Shown piece by piece: positions 24,228 through 32,532 of a DNA stretch of 40,938 nt. The notes beneath the pieces are model-generated. The model did not search any database. It was given only the letters and a program-made list of their open reading frames with translations, and was not told where the DNA came from. The position numbers and the translations under genes are program-made. Each line of letters starts with the position of its first letter. The stretch's first letter is position 1. Source of the stretch: Verrucomicrobiota bacterium. GTDB lineage: Bacteria; Verrucomicrobiota; Verrucomicrobiia; Chthoniobacterales; JAFAMB01. The stretch covers positions 1 to 40,938 of the forward strand of contig JAFAZK010000266.1 in the NCBI GenBank assembly GCA_019239825.1. The letters are read 5' to 3'.

Positions 24228-24944
24228 CTACTTTCGCTCCGCGCTTGATACGCCGTCTGTGGCGGTGAATGCCGACAGCCCATAATCAGCGTTCGTTCCC
24301 CGGCCCTGTCCTTGTCGTACCTGAAGCCAAAACCCGATTCCTGGATTTCCGCCGACGTAAGTCGTATCGGTAGCTCGAATTACCTCGACGCCATTGACGT
24401 AGCCAATAATTAATCCATTTCCATCAATGGTCGCCTTAACTACGTCTCCTGTCTGAATCCCATGATAGTTGCTGTTGGCGTATTGATTGAGGTAAGTGAA
24501 ATTCCCAAGTGCTCCGTTCCATCGAACGATCGTCGCATAACCTCCTGGATGATAAGCCCGGAACAGGATCTCATATCCGGTTGAGCTGTGAGCCGTTATG
24601 GTACTATGAAGGCGAAGCTCCACCTCTTGAAGGCAGGTACTGCTCTGGTTCTGTGAGAATACGGTGGCCTGTACGGTCTGTAACGGTCCCCATGTGCCGG
24701 TGAGAATGGAGGTAGAATCATCATATGGATTCTTGCTTGTGCCGTCTTCGGTGCCGAAAACCAATCCTGACTTTGTACAGCAGTCGGCCCAGTCAACGCC
24801 GTCCGACGCGCCGTTTTGCCAATGGCCAGCTTCAGATATCGGATTCTCCGTCTTCGCAAAGTTGGTGGTGTAGGTCATGGCGGACGCACAGCCGTAAAAG
24901 AAGACCAGGCCGGCGATTAAAATAGACATGGCTGCTTTATACAT
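24228..24944 (-). CDS. Exported protein with probable concanavalin-like fold
   Basis: The 238-residue protein has an N-terminal signal (MSILIAGLVFFYGCASA); the Cys could be a lipoprotein site, although the preceding Tyr is unusual. The mature sequence is rich in Thr, Gly and aromatic residues in a beta-sandwich pattern, with ELRLHSTI, YEILFRAY, DVVKATIDGNGLIIGYVNGVEV and NPGIGFWLQV. This resembles LamG/concanavalin-like domains (as in DUF1080-type proteins) that bind glycans. GGAGAAAA lies just before ATG 24944. It might bind or modify a carbohydrate at the cell surface; there is no catalytic motif. Confidence 0.75.
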   Translation of the reverse strand: MYKAAMSILIAGLVFFYGCASAMTYTTNFAKTENPISEAGHWQNGASDGVDWADCCTKSGLVFGTEDGTSKNPYDDSTSILTGTWGPLQTVQATVFSQNQSSTCLQEVELRLHSTITAHSSTGYEILFRAYHPGGYATIVRWNGALGNFTYLNQYANSNYHGIQTGDVVKATIDGNGLIIGYVNGVEVIRATDTTYVGGNPGIGFWLQVRQGQGRGTNADYGLSAFTATDGVSSAERK

Positions 24945-25251
24945 TTTTTCTCCGTGCGACCAGTTACCTCAGCGCAAACGCGGCAATATTGTAGGGATCA
25001 TCCGGGACTTAAAGCACCGGGGTGTAATCAATTTGCCGGTTCTTATTGCTTTTAGGGCTATTGCGGGGGAAAGCAGGGTCTTCGTACTGTGCCGGGGCCT
25101 GATGCTGCCGGATGCGAAAGCGCTGGGGCGCATCTTGCGAGCTCTATAATGCTGGCGACTGCGATCAAAGCGGGACTCACAATCTGCGTGAGCTTGCTTT
25201 CCGATTTAGAATAACCCAGCCGGACGATCGAATCTACACTGCTCCGAGCCG
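24945..25251. other. Intergenic stretch with a possible gene remnant
   Basis: The plus-strand frame through about 24980-25149 reads like protein (NIVGIIRDLKHRGVINLP...), ending at a TAA, but I recognise no family and there is no convincing start. It may be a decayed fragment. The part next to 24945 should hold the promoter of the exported protein gene. Confidence 0.3.
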
Positions 25252-25851
25252 TTACGACTTTGAATGCTCTGCGTCGTACCGTTCTGCGAACCGCATTGCT
25301 TCTGTGATGGCATTGCCTCCGTCGACCGACTCAAAAGTAATGGTTTGTTTTTCCTCGTTCGGATCCTCGGACCAAATATCTAGCACGGCTCTACCACCAA
25401 CTGATGGCACAATGACGTACTTCGGCATGTTAGCGCTCGCTATGTACGAACAGAGACACCCAGGAGCCATGTCGCATAAGTACCAGAACGGATTATTGAC
25501 GATGATCTTAACGATTTCGCTGTCACTGCTAGCCCAGGGTAAGCCACCCCAAGAACGAGGCGCATCAGTTATCCACACCCGGACACCCGCCCCTAAATGA
25601 TAGGGGCCGAGGCCGGGGTAAACGCTTTCTGTCTCCGTGTCGGGTAAACGTTGCACGGACAGATCTAAAACCAGGTCTAAGCTACCCTCTGGGTAAAGTT
25701 CTCGCCATCTAATAAGAATCGCCTCATAAGCGAATGATCTGGCTTGCGCTTCGAAACCTAATTGGCTTTGGGCACGGCTGTCCGCAACTTCAACAACCGT
25801 TTCTAAGGTGACATCTGTCGCCCGTGCCTTGACCTGATAAACGTTCGGCAT
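25252..25851 (-). CDS. Protein of unknown function
   Basis: I do not recognise this 199-residue protein. It has no signal peptide or membrane helix. The start TDVTLETVVEVADSRAQSQ and the middle EAILIRWRELYPEGSLDLVLDLSVQRLP suggest a mixed alpha/beta domain. A later patch holds three nearby cysteines (YLCDMAPGCLCSY) that could bind metal or form disulfides. The longest frame starts on TTG 25860; ATG 25851 is preferred. A damaged copy of a 62 bp internal piece lies directly upstream, which suggests a former paralogue. It does not clearly belong to an operon. Confidence 0.6.
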   Translation of the reverse strand: MPNVYQVKARATDVTLETVVEVADSRAQSQLGFEAQARSFAYEAILIRWRELYPEGSLDLVLDLSVQRLPDTETESVYPGLGPYHLGAGVRVWITDAPRSWGGLPWASSDSEIVKIIVNNPFWYLCDMAPGCLCSYIASANMPKYVIVPSVGGRAVLDIWSEDPNEEKQTITFESVDGGNAITEAMRFAERYDAEHSKS

Positions 25852-25866
25852 AAGGACCAATTGAGA

Positions 25867-25927
25867 GGCACAATCTTGTACTTCGGCAGGTTACCGCTCC
25901 TTGAGTACGAACAAAACACCCAGGAGC
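25867..25927 (-). pseudogene. Frameshifted fragment of a second copy of the upstream-unknown gene
   Basis: These 61 bases match 25406-25467 inside the neighbouring gene at roughly 80 percent identity in the same orientation. The piece encodes the PGC..KY.IVP part. One base is missing within the segment, which shifts the frame. Similarity stops sharply on both sides, so only a fragment of a former paralogue, or a local duplication, remains. Confidence 0.65.
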
Positions 25928-26028
25928 TAGCCAAGCCTTCTCTTTCTAAGTATATCACGCAAGCGTTTTCCTGTCTGGCGACCGGGAAAGCACGGCAGTG
26001 TGTGAGTCGACACTCGAAAAGAAGACGA

Positions 26029-26092
26029 TCTGCATCTATCTGCCTGCAAGTTGTATTAATTCGTGTTCATTCGCGTCCATTCGCGGTTGATT
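26029..26092 (+). repeat. Half copy of the CGCGAATG/CCGCAGAT repeat
   Basis: The segment reads CTGCATCTATCTGCCTGCA, then ATTCGTGTTCATTCGCGTCC and ATTCGCGGTTGATT, which matches the right arm of the fold-back element at 22752-22837. No matching left arm is visible nearby, so it is a solo arm. It lies in the gap upstream of the unknown gene and its fragment. Confidence 0.7.
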
Positions 26093-26147
26093 CCAACTTT
26101 GCGCCCTTTGGTCAGTCTCGGTATTAGGGGTCACGTTTTAAAGACAT

Positions 26148-26163
26148 GACCCGGATGCGGGTC
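26148..26163 (-). terminator. Hairpin after the MGT glycosyltransferase gene
   Basis: GACCCG-GATG-CGGGTC is a perfect GC-rich six-base stem with a tetraloop, 27 bases past the stop at 26191. A short U-rich sequence (ATGTCTTT) follows on the minus strand. It is a plausible but not canonical terminator. Confidence 0.4.
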
Positions 26164-26190
26164 TCCTTTTCTTTCGTTTATCCGGCTCGG

Positions 26191-27429
26191 CTAAGCCGTC
26201 GATTCTGTTTTGACCTCAAAGGCTCGTTCAACGATATCCGCTGCCATCGAAAGACCATTGGTCCGGCCAATTATTTTCTGAAACTCGCGCGCGTTTTCCC
26301 GGTAAGTCGGGCAGTTCAGTACTTCATCGAGAAGCGTTGACAGGTGCTCCGGCGTCAGATCCGCGAACGACATGGTTACTCCGGTTTTTTTGGCTGCAAT
26401 TCTTGCGGCGATTCCGGGTTGTTCAAAAGTTACCGGTATCGCCAGCTGGGGTACGCCCTCAGTGAGAGATTCCAGCACGGTGTTTAACCCAGCGTGAGTG
26501 ATGCAGACCGAAGTTCGTTTCAGCAATTCCAATTGCGGCGCGTGATTAACCACAATCGCGTTGCTGGGTACTGGCCCGATCTCTTTAGGGTTAAGCCGAT
26601 CCCCGATAGAAAGAACTAGCTGCGTGTCTTTATGCTTGGCAACCCCCGCGGCAATCGCACGGAATACATCCGACCGACCATTCATGATGGTGCCCATGGA
26701 TGCATAAATCAGGGGTTCACCAGTCAATCGGCCCCAAGGGAAGTCCACGGTAGGCCGAGCTTTAGCATCGTGAAACGGACCCGTGTAATGAAACTGCGGA
26801 GGCAGTAAAGGGTGTTGAAAATCGAACTCCTTAGGAAGCTGGGTAATATAAGCGCGCTCGGAGAATACCCACGAGGGATGATCCAAATCGGTTTTGAACC
26901 CGAGTTCTTTAGCGTAAGACTTGGTTCCCTCGTTGTAACAAAACCTTACCGCCTGAGTGATGGCTTCTAGATTTCTGGTTAACGCTTCCGGCGTGGTCTC
27001 GTGCGGCCAACCAAAAATACCGGCGGGAGTATAGCCGGAGAAGTCGATGTAAAGCGCGTTGGCTACTGTGACGTACGGTATCTGCGATTTCATCGCGCCC
27101 AGTTCCACAAAGAATTGTATTGGATCGAGGAGGAGCGCTTCCACGCCGGTCTTGTCCAATAGTCTGGGCAACGATTTAAAAATCGCCTCCGTTTCTTTCG
27201 CGGCGACACTGCAATAGAGAGCCAAAGCTTCATTCCCTTCAAGCATGCTCATTTCCGGCCGGTTCGTGTTCATATCGTCGTGCTTGTCTCCCGGAATACA
27301 CGGGAAGCCATTAGCGCTCGATGAATAGAGAAACACGACTTCGTGGCCGCGCTCCTGAAGCTGTCGGGCCAGCGCAGTCATTGGATTGATGTGACCGGGC
27401 AAGTTCGGACAGATACAACCTATTTTCAT
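26191..27429 (-). CDS. MGT family glycosyltransferase (GT1, UDP-sugar dependent)
   Basis: The 412-residue enzyme has the GT-B layout of macrolide/zeaxanthin-type glycosyltransferases. The N-terminus MKIGCICPNLPGHINPMTALARQLQERGH holds the acceptor-side motif with the His13 base. The donor site reads HAPQLELLKRTSVCITHAGLNTVLESLTEGVP then PVTFEQPGIAARI (H312 to about 342), the classic GT1 signature. It glycosylates a small hydrophobic molecule such as a carotenoid or a polyketide. The AraC regulator lies 54 bp upstream on the same strand and may control it. Confidence 0.92.
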   Translation of the reverse strand: MKIGCICPNLPGHINPMTALARQLQERGHEVVFLYSSSANGFPCIPGDKHDDMNTNRPEMSMLEGNEALALYCSVAAKETEAIFKSLPRLLDKTGVEALLLDPIQFFVELGAMKSQIPYVTVANALYIDFSGYTPAGIFGWPHETTPEALTRNLEAITQAVRFCYNEGTKSYAKELGFKTDLDHPSWVFSERAYITQLPKEFDFQHPLLPPQFHYTGPFHDAKARPTVDFPWGRLTGEPLIYASMGTIMNGRSDVFRAIAAGVAKHKDTQLVLSIGDRLNPKEIGPVPSNAIVVNHAPQLELLKRTSVCITHAGLNTVLESLTEGVPQLAIPVTFEQPGIAARIAAKKTGVTMSFADLTPEHLSTLLDEVLNCPTYRENAREFQKIIGRTNGLSMAADIVERAFEVKTESTA

Positions 27430-27483
27430 GGCCAGTACATTAGAGGGACGATCGTTCCTCGTATTGGTGGAACCCGCTCCCCC

Positions 27484-28419
27484 TTAGGCGATTCTCGACG
27501 CGCGGAATTGTCCAGGTGTAACGCCGGCAATCCGTTTGAAATGAAAGCATAGCTGGCTTTGGTCTGAGAAACCGGCAGATACTGCGATTTCGGCCAGACT
27601 AAGCTCCTGCTGTCCGCGTAGGAGTTGTTGTGCTCGTTCAACTCGTCGCTCAATAACGAATTGGTATGGCGCCAAACCGGTAGCCGCTTTGAATTGACGT
27701 GCGAAATGATCCGGGCTGAGATGGACCAACTCGGCCATTCGTCCCAGTGTGGGTCTGTTGTCTAGGTTCGCCATGATGTAGTCAATAATCGCGGCGAGCT
27801 TTCGGCGAGGGAGCACTCCACCTTCACGAGTTGCTGGCTGGCGGAATCCGAAAACGTGGCGGATCAAATGAACAGCCAAAATGTTGGACAGCGACTCAAT
27901 CAGAAGTGGCCCACCAAGTCCTTTCGCCTCTGACTCCGCTGCTATGGCCAGCATGGCAGAACGGAGGTCAGGCGCGAAAAAAGCGTCGAGCGGCGGGATT
28001 GCCCAAGATAAGTCTCGCTCGAAGGATTTCGCCGCTACTCTTTTAACCCAGGCTGCCTCGAGGTAAACCTGCAAGCAGCCTTTAATACCTCGCCAGCTCA
28101 CGTCCGCGACTTCGCCGGCTGGCACAAGTGCAATTGAACCGAGCGGAGGCGGTGACTTTCTGTTCACTCCCGGGCATCTGATGTTCATCTCCTTGGGAGG
28201 TTTAGTGAACAGGACGATGACATGCTGTGATTTTGCACCGATACGAATCTCGTCGCTCTCGAGTGCGCGATGATGCGACAATTGTAGTCCAAATGAGCCC
28301 AAAGTCTGGCCGCTCGTGTCCGGCCCGGTAGGCGAAAAGTCGGGTGGGGAACTCGTTGTCGTGCCTTCGCTTGATCGCCGAAGTGGCAGATCATTCGCTA
28401 GCTCTCGGTGCAGCTTCAT
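27484..28419 (-). CDS. AraC family transcriptional regulator
   Basis: The 311-residue protein has the C-terminal double helix-turn-helix of AraC/XylS proteins: IIDYIMANLDNRPTLGRMAELVHLSPDHFARQFK, then GLAPYQFVIERRVERAQQLL and LAEIAVSAGFSDQSQLCFHFKRIAGVTPGQFR. The N-terminal half, which should sense a ligand, shows no named domain. The longest frame starts at TTG 28434; ATG 28419 is preferred. It lies 54 bp upstream of the MGT glycosyltransferase on the same strand, so the two may form a regulator-target operon. Confidence 0.92.
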   Translation of the reverse strand: MKLHRELANDLPLRRSSEGTTTSSPPDFSPTGPDTSGQTLGSFGLQLSHHRALESDEIRIGAKSQHVIVLFTKPPKEMNIRCPGVNRKSPPPLGSIALVPAGEVADVSWRGIKGCLQVYLEAAWVKRVAAKSFERDLSWAIPPLDAFFAPDLRSAMLAIAAESEAKGLGGPLLIESLSNILAVHLIRHVFGFRQPATREGGVLPRRKLAAIIDYIMANLDNRPTLGRMAELVHLSPDHFARQFKAATGLAPYQFVIERRVERAQQLLRGQQELSLAEIAVSAGFSDQSQLCFHFKRIAGVTPGQFRASRIA

Positions 28420-28594
28420 GTTAGGAATACACAATTAAGTCGCGCCAACGAGGAACTGGTGATGGTTTGTCTAACCTGCCGTAATCGATGACCCAACTGG
28501 GATACGGGTCTTGGCTGCCCCTCACGCCGCCCGTTAAACGAACATTCGGACTAGGCCGGATGGGTGTAACGCCAGAATGTCGTGCAAAACGCAC

Positions 28595-28600
28595 TATAAT
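28595..28600 (+). promoter_or_regulatory. Possible -10 box TATAAT before the glycoside hydrolase gene
   Basis: A perfect TATAAT occurs 132 bases upstream of ATG 28733. No good TTGACA lies 16-18 bases before it, so the promoter is uncertain. The 313 bp between the AraC gene and this hydrolase contains nothing else I can support. Confidence 0.3.
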
Positions 28601-28732
28601 TAAATAGGAGACGTCTACCCGGTTTCCCCTTGTACGGAAGTACTTCTATGGATAGGACTCTCGCCCCGATAAGGAGGATCATCCTTAATAAGACGGATCG
28701 CGGTAAGAAGTCTATTTCCTATCTAATTAAGT

Positions 28733-29971
28733 ATGCAGAAAAGTCAGTTGTTGGGCGTACTGAGTATCGTGGTCAGTTTCACGGCTGCGCACGCCGGTGA
28801 TGACCGCTTTGGGTTTGCCACACATTTCGAGCAGGGCTGGCCAATTAGTCCGGATATGCAGTATATCGCTGCCACCGGCGTATCGTACATTCGCGATGAT
28901 CTCTACGTCGGGAATTGGGAGCCTACTAAAGGAGTCTATACCCTGCCTTCGCGGGATATGGCTTGGCTCAATGCCGCCCAAGCCAATGGGTTAAAAGTCG
29001 TTGGTGTTCTAGGCCCTAACTACCATTACACAGACAATTACGATCCGATCGCGATGTCCAATCTTGCGACCTGGATCGCCCAGACGGGCTTAGTCACTGC
29101 GTTCGAGATTGTTAATGAACCGAACAACGCATACGCGCGTTATGAAGGGTCTAACTGGGAAGCGAAGCCCGTGGCGCTCACTAACGCGGTAACGGCTGCG
29201 GTTCACGCGGTTAACCCGTCCATTCAAGTGATTGGCCTGGGTGCGCAAGGCACGCAAATTACTGACATGCTGGCAATGGGAAGCTCCATGGATGGTGTCG
29301 TTTACCATCCCTACGGCAACGGGTACGGATTTATTCCCGAGTCAACCTATGAATGGGAATGGCGGGACTATGGAACATGGGTCCAGGTATTAAGCTCGAA
29401 GACCAAATTGCCCAAATGGGAAACCGAATGGGGGATTGGTACCACCTCCAATTTTACCAACACGAACCAAGCGGAATTTATAGCCAGGCGATTACTGGAA
29501 GCGGCTGGCCTTGGCGTCGACCATACATTTATTTACGAATTCCAAGATAACGGCACTGAGCTTTACGGAGTGGCTTCGAGCAATCCGACGACACCTAAGA
29601 TCGGGTATTACGTGGCCCAGCGAGTTATATCGACTGTGGCCGGTGTGCGGGGCGGGACCAGCTTTGTGACCATCAACTCGGTTGCTAACGGGGATTTCGC
29701 CGATGTTAAAGCATTTGCCTATCAGGGTTCGATTAACAAAACCGTGGTTGCTTTTTGGTTCGGAAACTATGACCCTCGCACTCCGCCGCCGGCGAGCACC
29801 TGCGAGCTTACGTTTAGTGTTCCCGGTGCGTTTATCCAAGCCTACGTGATGAACGCGATTACCGGAACTCAGGTGCCATTGTCGTCTTATAGTTGGTCGC
29901 AAAACGGGACCCAGGTTTCTGTCTCCGGGCTGCCGATATCAGATCAACCGGAAATGATCGTCATGCAGTGA
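28733..29971 (+). CDS. Secreted glycoside hydrolase, clan GH-A (GH39/GH5-like)
   Basis: The 412-residue protein has a signal peptide ending at AHA (about residue 21). The TIM-barrel shows the clan A pair: the acid/base in EIVNEPNNA (E129) after strand four, and the nucleophile region PKWETEWGIG (E232 most likely) after strand seven. Between them is VVYHPYG, also common in these enzymes. A C-terminal beta-rich part (residues about 330-412, ending with DQPEMIVM) resembles the all-beta domain found in GH39-like enzymes. It should cut a plant or microbial polysaccharide outside the cell. Confidence 0.82.
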   Translation: MQKSQLLGVLSIVVSFTAAHAGDDRFGFATHFEQGWPISPDMQYIAATGVSYIRDDLYVGNWEPTKGVYTLPSRDMAWLNAAQANGLKVVGVLGPNYHYTDNYDPIAMSNLATWIAQTGLVTAFEIVNEPNNAYARYEGSNWEAKPVALTNAVTAAVHAVNPSIQVIGLGAQGTQITDMLAMGSSMDGVVYHPYGNGYGFIPESTYEWEWRDYGTWVQVLSSKTKLPKWETEWGIGTTSNFTNTNQAEFIARRLLEAAGLGVDHTFIYEFQDNGTELYGVASSNPTTPKIGYYVAQRVISTVAGVRGGTSFVTINSVANGDFADVKAFAYQGSINKTVVAFWFGNYDPRTPPPASTCELTFSVPGAFIQAYVMNAITGTQVPLSSYSWSQNGTQVSVSGLPISDQPEMIVMQ

Positions 29972-30228
29972 CCAACCGATCATCGATCAACTCGCAGGTA
30001 TGATGACCTGCACTTCGATTTCGCAGTGGTTAGGCTTTGCAGCTGTAGCATCAGCGGACGGATCATTTCGTCAGCAGTCACAACGCCTGCGCTTTTTATT
30101 GTCTTCTAGGACAAAATCCGCTGGTGGCCAAACTCTTCGTATTAGGGGGAACCTTTTCTTCAGATCTGGACGGAATCTTTACTAATTCAGTAGACTTTGT
30201 AGTCTTTTAAAGCTACCAATCAAAAGGA

Positions 30229-30247
30229 CAACCCGCAGATCAACGCC
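30229..30247 (+). repeat. Weak trace of the CCGCAGAT repeat
   Basis: ACAACCCGCAGATCAACGC resembles one unit of the fold-back repeat at 22551-22837, just before the DUF2442 gene. It is short and could be chance. The gap 29972-30261 otherwise holds only short frames without motifs. Confidence 0.3.
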
Positions 30248-30261
30248 AAATCGAAACAACC

Positions 30262-30579
30262 ATGATTCGCCAAGCTGGAGAGAAGGAGGGTCGATTTCAC
30301 CAAGCTGCTTCGCGCTTTTTAGCCTTAGCGCCGGTAGTCGAACAGGTAGAGATCAAAGGCAACCACCTCACGTTTGGTCTCAGTGACGGCAACCGCGTCG
30401 CAGTTCACCTACTCCTTTATCCTAAGCTGCTGGATGCTTCCGAGTTGCAGCGTAAGAGCTGGAATCTGATTGCAGGCGGTAAAGGCGTACGTTGGGCAGA
30501 TATCGACGAGAATATCTCGGTTACCGGGCTATTGGCCTTACAGAAGGTCCGACGTCGTGTCGACACTTTGGACGTCTAG
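30262..30579 (+). CDS. DUF2442 domain protein
   Basis: The 105-residue protein matches the DUF2442 pattern from VEQVEIKGNHLTFGLSDGNRVAVHLLLYPKLLDAS to WADIDENISVTGLLAL. In many genomes DUF2442 genes sit beside a DUF4160 gene in a toxin-antitoxin-like pair. No DUF4160 partner is visible on either side, so this copy is solitary. It starts at ATG 30262 and ends 27 bp from the convergent serine hydrolase gene. The biochemical role is unknown. Confidence 0.75.
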   Translation: MIRQAGEKEGRFHQAASRFLALAPVVEQVEIKGNHLTFGLSDGNRVAVHLLLYPKLLDASELQRKSWNLIAGGKGVRWADIDENISVTGLLALQKVRRRVDTLDV

Positions 30580-30606
30580 GATCCTGATCGCGGCCGCAGA
30601 AGCGGA

Positions 30607-31893
30607 CTATGGAGAGGTGTTTGGCGAAGGCGACGGCAGCGGCGACAGTTTGTAGATGTGATCGAGCACCTTCACCCAGAGGGTATTGGCGGTCTGCTGC
30701 TCGTCGAGCGACACAGCCAGATTGGTCCAAACGATAAGCGTCACGTCGTTGGCCGGGTCGTAGCTGATTTTCGAGTTGTAGCCCGGGGTCTCGCCGCCGT
30801 GAAAATAAATCGTGTTCGGTCCCCAGCTAAGTTCGACGATGCCATACCCGTACTTTTGGCCCTCGGGCTTGCTCGGGTCCTCAGGCTTGAGGCTGTCGAG
30901 CCAGCGGCGTTGGTAGGCGGGGTCGAGCACACGGCCTGTAACCAGTGCCTTGATCCAGGTGGCGAGATCGAGGGCGGTGGAAATAACGCCCCCGGCGGCA
31001 GCGGCATTGGAATGGTTCACTCCCGTATAGTCTTTCGGCAGGAGGGTGCCAGCTCGTGCCGCAGACTGAACCTCGGGCGAGTAAGGCGGTTCGCCCACTA
31101 ACGCGACCGAGGAGCTGCCGTACAGGTAGCCGTGCGAGTACGGTTCTGGGAGGGTGTTCACGGTGCCAGCGGGGAGCAGGGTGTTTTGCATTCCCAGTGG
31201 GCCGAACAACCGGTCCTGCATTGCCTTTGCCAGCGGCTTGCCGTCGACCTTTTCAACGACGAGACCGAGAAGCGCATAGTTGGTGTTGTTGTATTCGTAC
31301 TTTGTACCCGGCGCGAAATTGGGTGGGTGCGCAAATGCAATTGCCAGTAACTCGGCGGGGGTCCAAACCTTGGCCGGGTCCGTGTCTATGGTCGCCGAGA
31401 TTATGGGGTCGTTGGTGTAATTGTAGAGGCCGCTGCGCATTTCCAGCAGCTGGGCGATGGTGATGTTGTCGCCGTTGGGCACGCTCGGGACGTACTTGGA
31501 CACCGGATCATTGAGCCCAAGCTTGCTCTCCTGGGCCAGCTGCATGATCACCGCTGCCGTCATGGTCTTGGTATTCGAGGCGATCCTGAAGTGGGTGTCG
31601 ACGCGGGGCGGGTTCTTGGTGTTCAGTTGGGTGGTGCCGCTGACGGCGGTGAAGTCACCTTGAGGTGTGCGCAAGAAAACAACGGCGCCGGGAACAAGCA
31701 GTTCGCGGGACGTCGCGTCGACCAGGTCCTGCAAGGCCACCTGGCTGATTGGCTTCAGCCCGGAGCCGGACGTCGGGGCTGCCATAGTCGATCCCGTCGA
31801 GAATCCGAGCACTGGGCCGCCGAGGATGACGCTCATCAATTGGACATAGCTGCGCCGAAACGCCAGTCGCGATCTCCTCATAAATGTTCGCAT
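30607..31893 (-). CDS. Class C beta-lactamase-fold serine hydrolase, exported
   Basis: The 428-residue protein shows the beta-lactamase/D-Ala-D-Ala peptidase fold: SNTK (S106 to K109, the SxxK active site), YNN (201-203, the YxN motif) and HGGETPGY as the KTG-like box. The N-terminus has a twin-arginine-like stretch (RRSRLAFRR) and a hydrophobic segment, so export is likely. Such proteins are often esterases or peptidases rather than true lactamases. Third codon positions look visibly richer in G and C than in the neighbours, hinting at horizontal origin. The ATG at 31893 has GAGAA upstream. Confidence 0.88.
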   Translation of the reverse strand: MRTFMRRSRLAFRRSYVQLMSVILGGPVLGFSTGSTMAAPTSGSGLKPISQVALQDLVDATSRELLVPGAVVFLRTPQGDFTAVSGTTQLNTKNPPRVDTHFRIASNTKTMTAAVIMQLAQESKLGLNDPVSKYVPSVPNGDNITIAQLLEMRSGLYNYTNDPIISATIDTDPAKVWTPAELLAIAFAHPPNFAPGTKYEYNNTNYALLGLVVEKVDGKPLAKAMQDRLFGPLGMQNTLLPAGTVNTLPEPYSHGYLYGSSSVALVGEPPYSPEVQSAARAGTLLPKDYTGVNHSNAAAAGGVISTALDLATWIKALVTGRVLDPAYQRRWLDSLKPEDPSKPEGQKYGYGIVELSWGPNTIYFHGGETPGYNSKISYDPANDVTLIVWTNLAVSLDEQQTANTLWVKVLDHIYKLSPLPSPSPNTSP

Positions 31894-32144
31894 GCGCAAA
31901 TTCTCATCGTTCTCATACTAATACGCCTGACCGTCCCAACACAACGCTTGGAACCGGTTGGGTCTGGCGTTGTATAGCCGATCGCGAACCAGTCCGTCTA
32001 GTCCTTCAAAGCCCTGGTCGATGGAAAAAGGGGTCAGTCAACAATTCTGGCTCTCCGCGTTTCATGTGGGTACCCGGCCATGAGAAATAGGAAACTCCAA
32101 AAAAGCTTTAAACAGAAGGTCGCAAAGACCTCAAAGGGGAGCGT

Positions 32145-32267
32145 GCTCCGTAGGAGCCAAATCTTTGTAGCCCACCGTATCTCACCAGCGGCAGCTCCGT
32201 AGGACCGACATCCAAGGCGTAATTGAGGTATGCAAATGTTGTCGATATATGCCGCTCCTACGGAGCT
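32145..32267. repeat. Cluster of three GCTCCGTAGGAGC-type repeats
   Basis: Copy one is at 32145-32170 (GCTCCGTAGGAGCCAAATCT then TTGTAG), copy two at 32193-32212 (GCTCCGTAGGACCGACATCC) and an inverted copy at 32241-32267, ending GCCGCTCCTACGGAGCT. Copies one and three can pair into a long fold-back. The same unit follows the universal stress protein gene at 23411. The gap from 31894 to 32532 holds no supported gene. Confidence 0.8.
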
Positions 32268-32532
32268 AAGCCGCAATTTTTTCCAGAGCAGCAAAGGAGC
32301 ACTCAAGGGAGTTTTCAGAGAGAACCGTGCCTGGCCATTGGCCGCGTTGTACAGCGAAGTTGGAACCCGGACGGTAATCCCGAGCTTGCATCACGTTATA
32401 ATCCGGTATTAGCGTCCGACCCGAAGAAGGCCGAGCCGTTTGCGAGGGGTGATGTCGAATTCAAAAACCTGGCCGTGCAGCAGTGCGAACATTTAGAGTT
32501 TAGCGGAATCGTTCCCGAATAATCGATTAGCC

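Noticed and set aside
24980-25149. Protein-like plus-strand frame (NIVGIIRDLKHRG...)
   Set aside because: No start, no family match and it lies in the promoter side of another gene; kept only as a possible remnant.
32223-32522. Plus-strand 99-codon frame beginning inside the repeat cluster
   Set aside because: Its start lies in a dispersed repeat and the protein has no recognisable domain or good ribosome-binding site.
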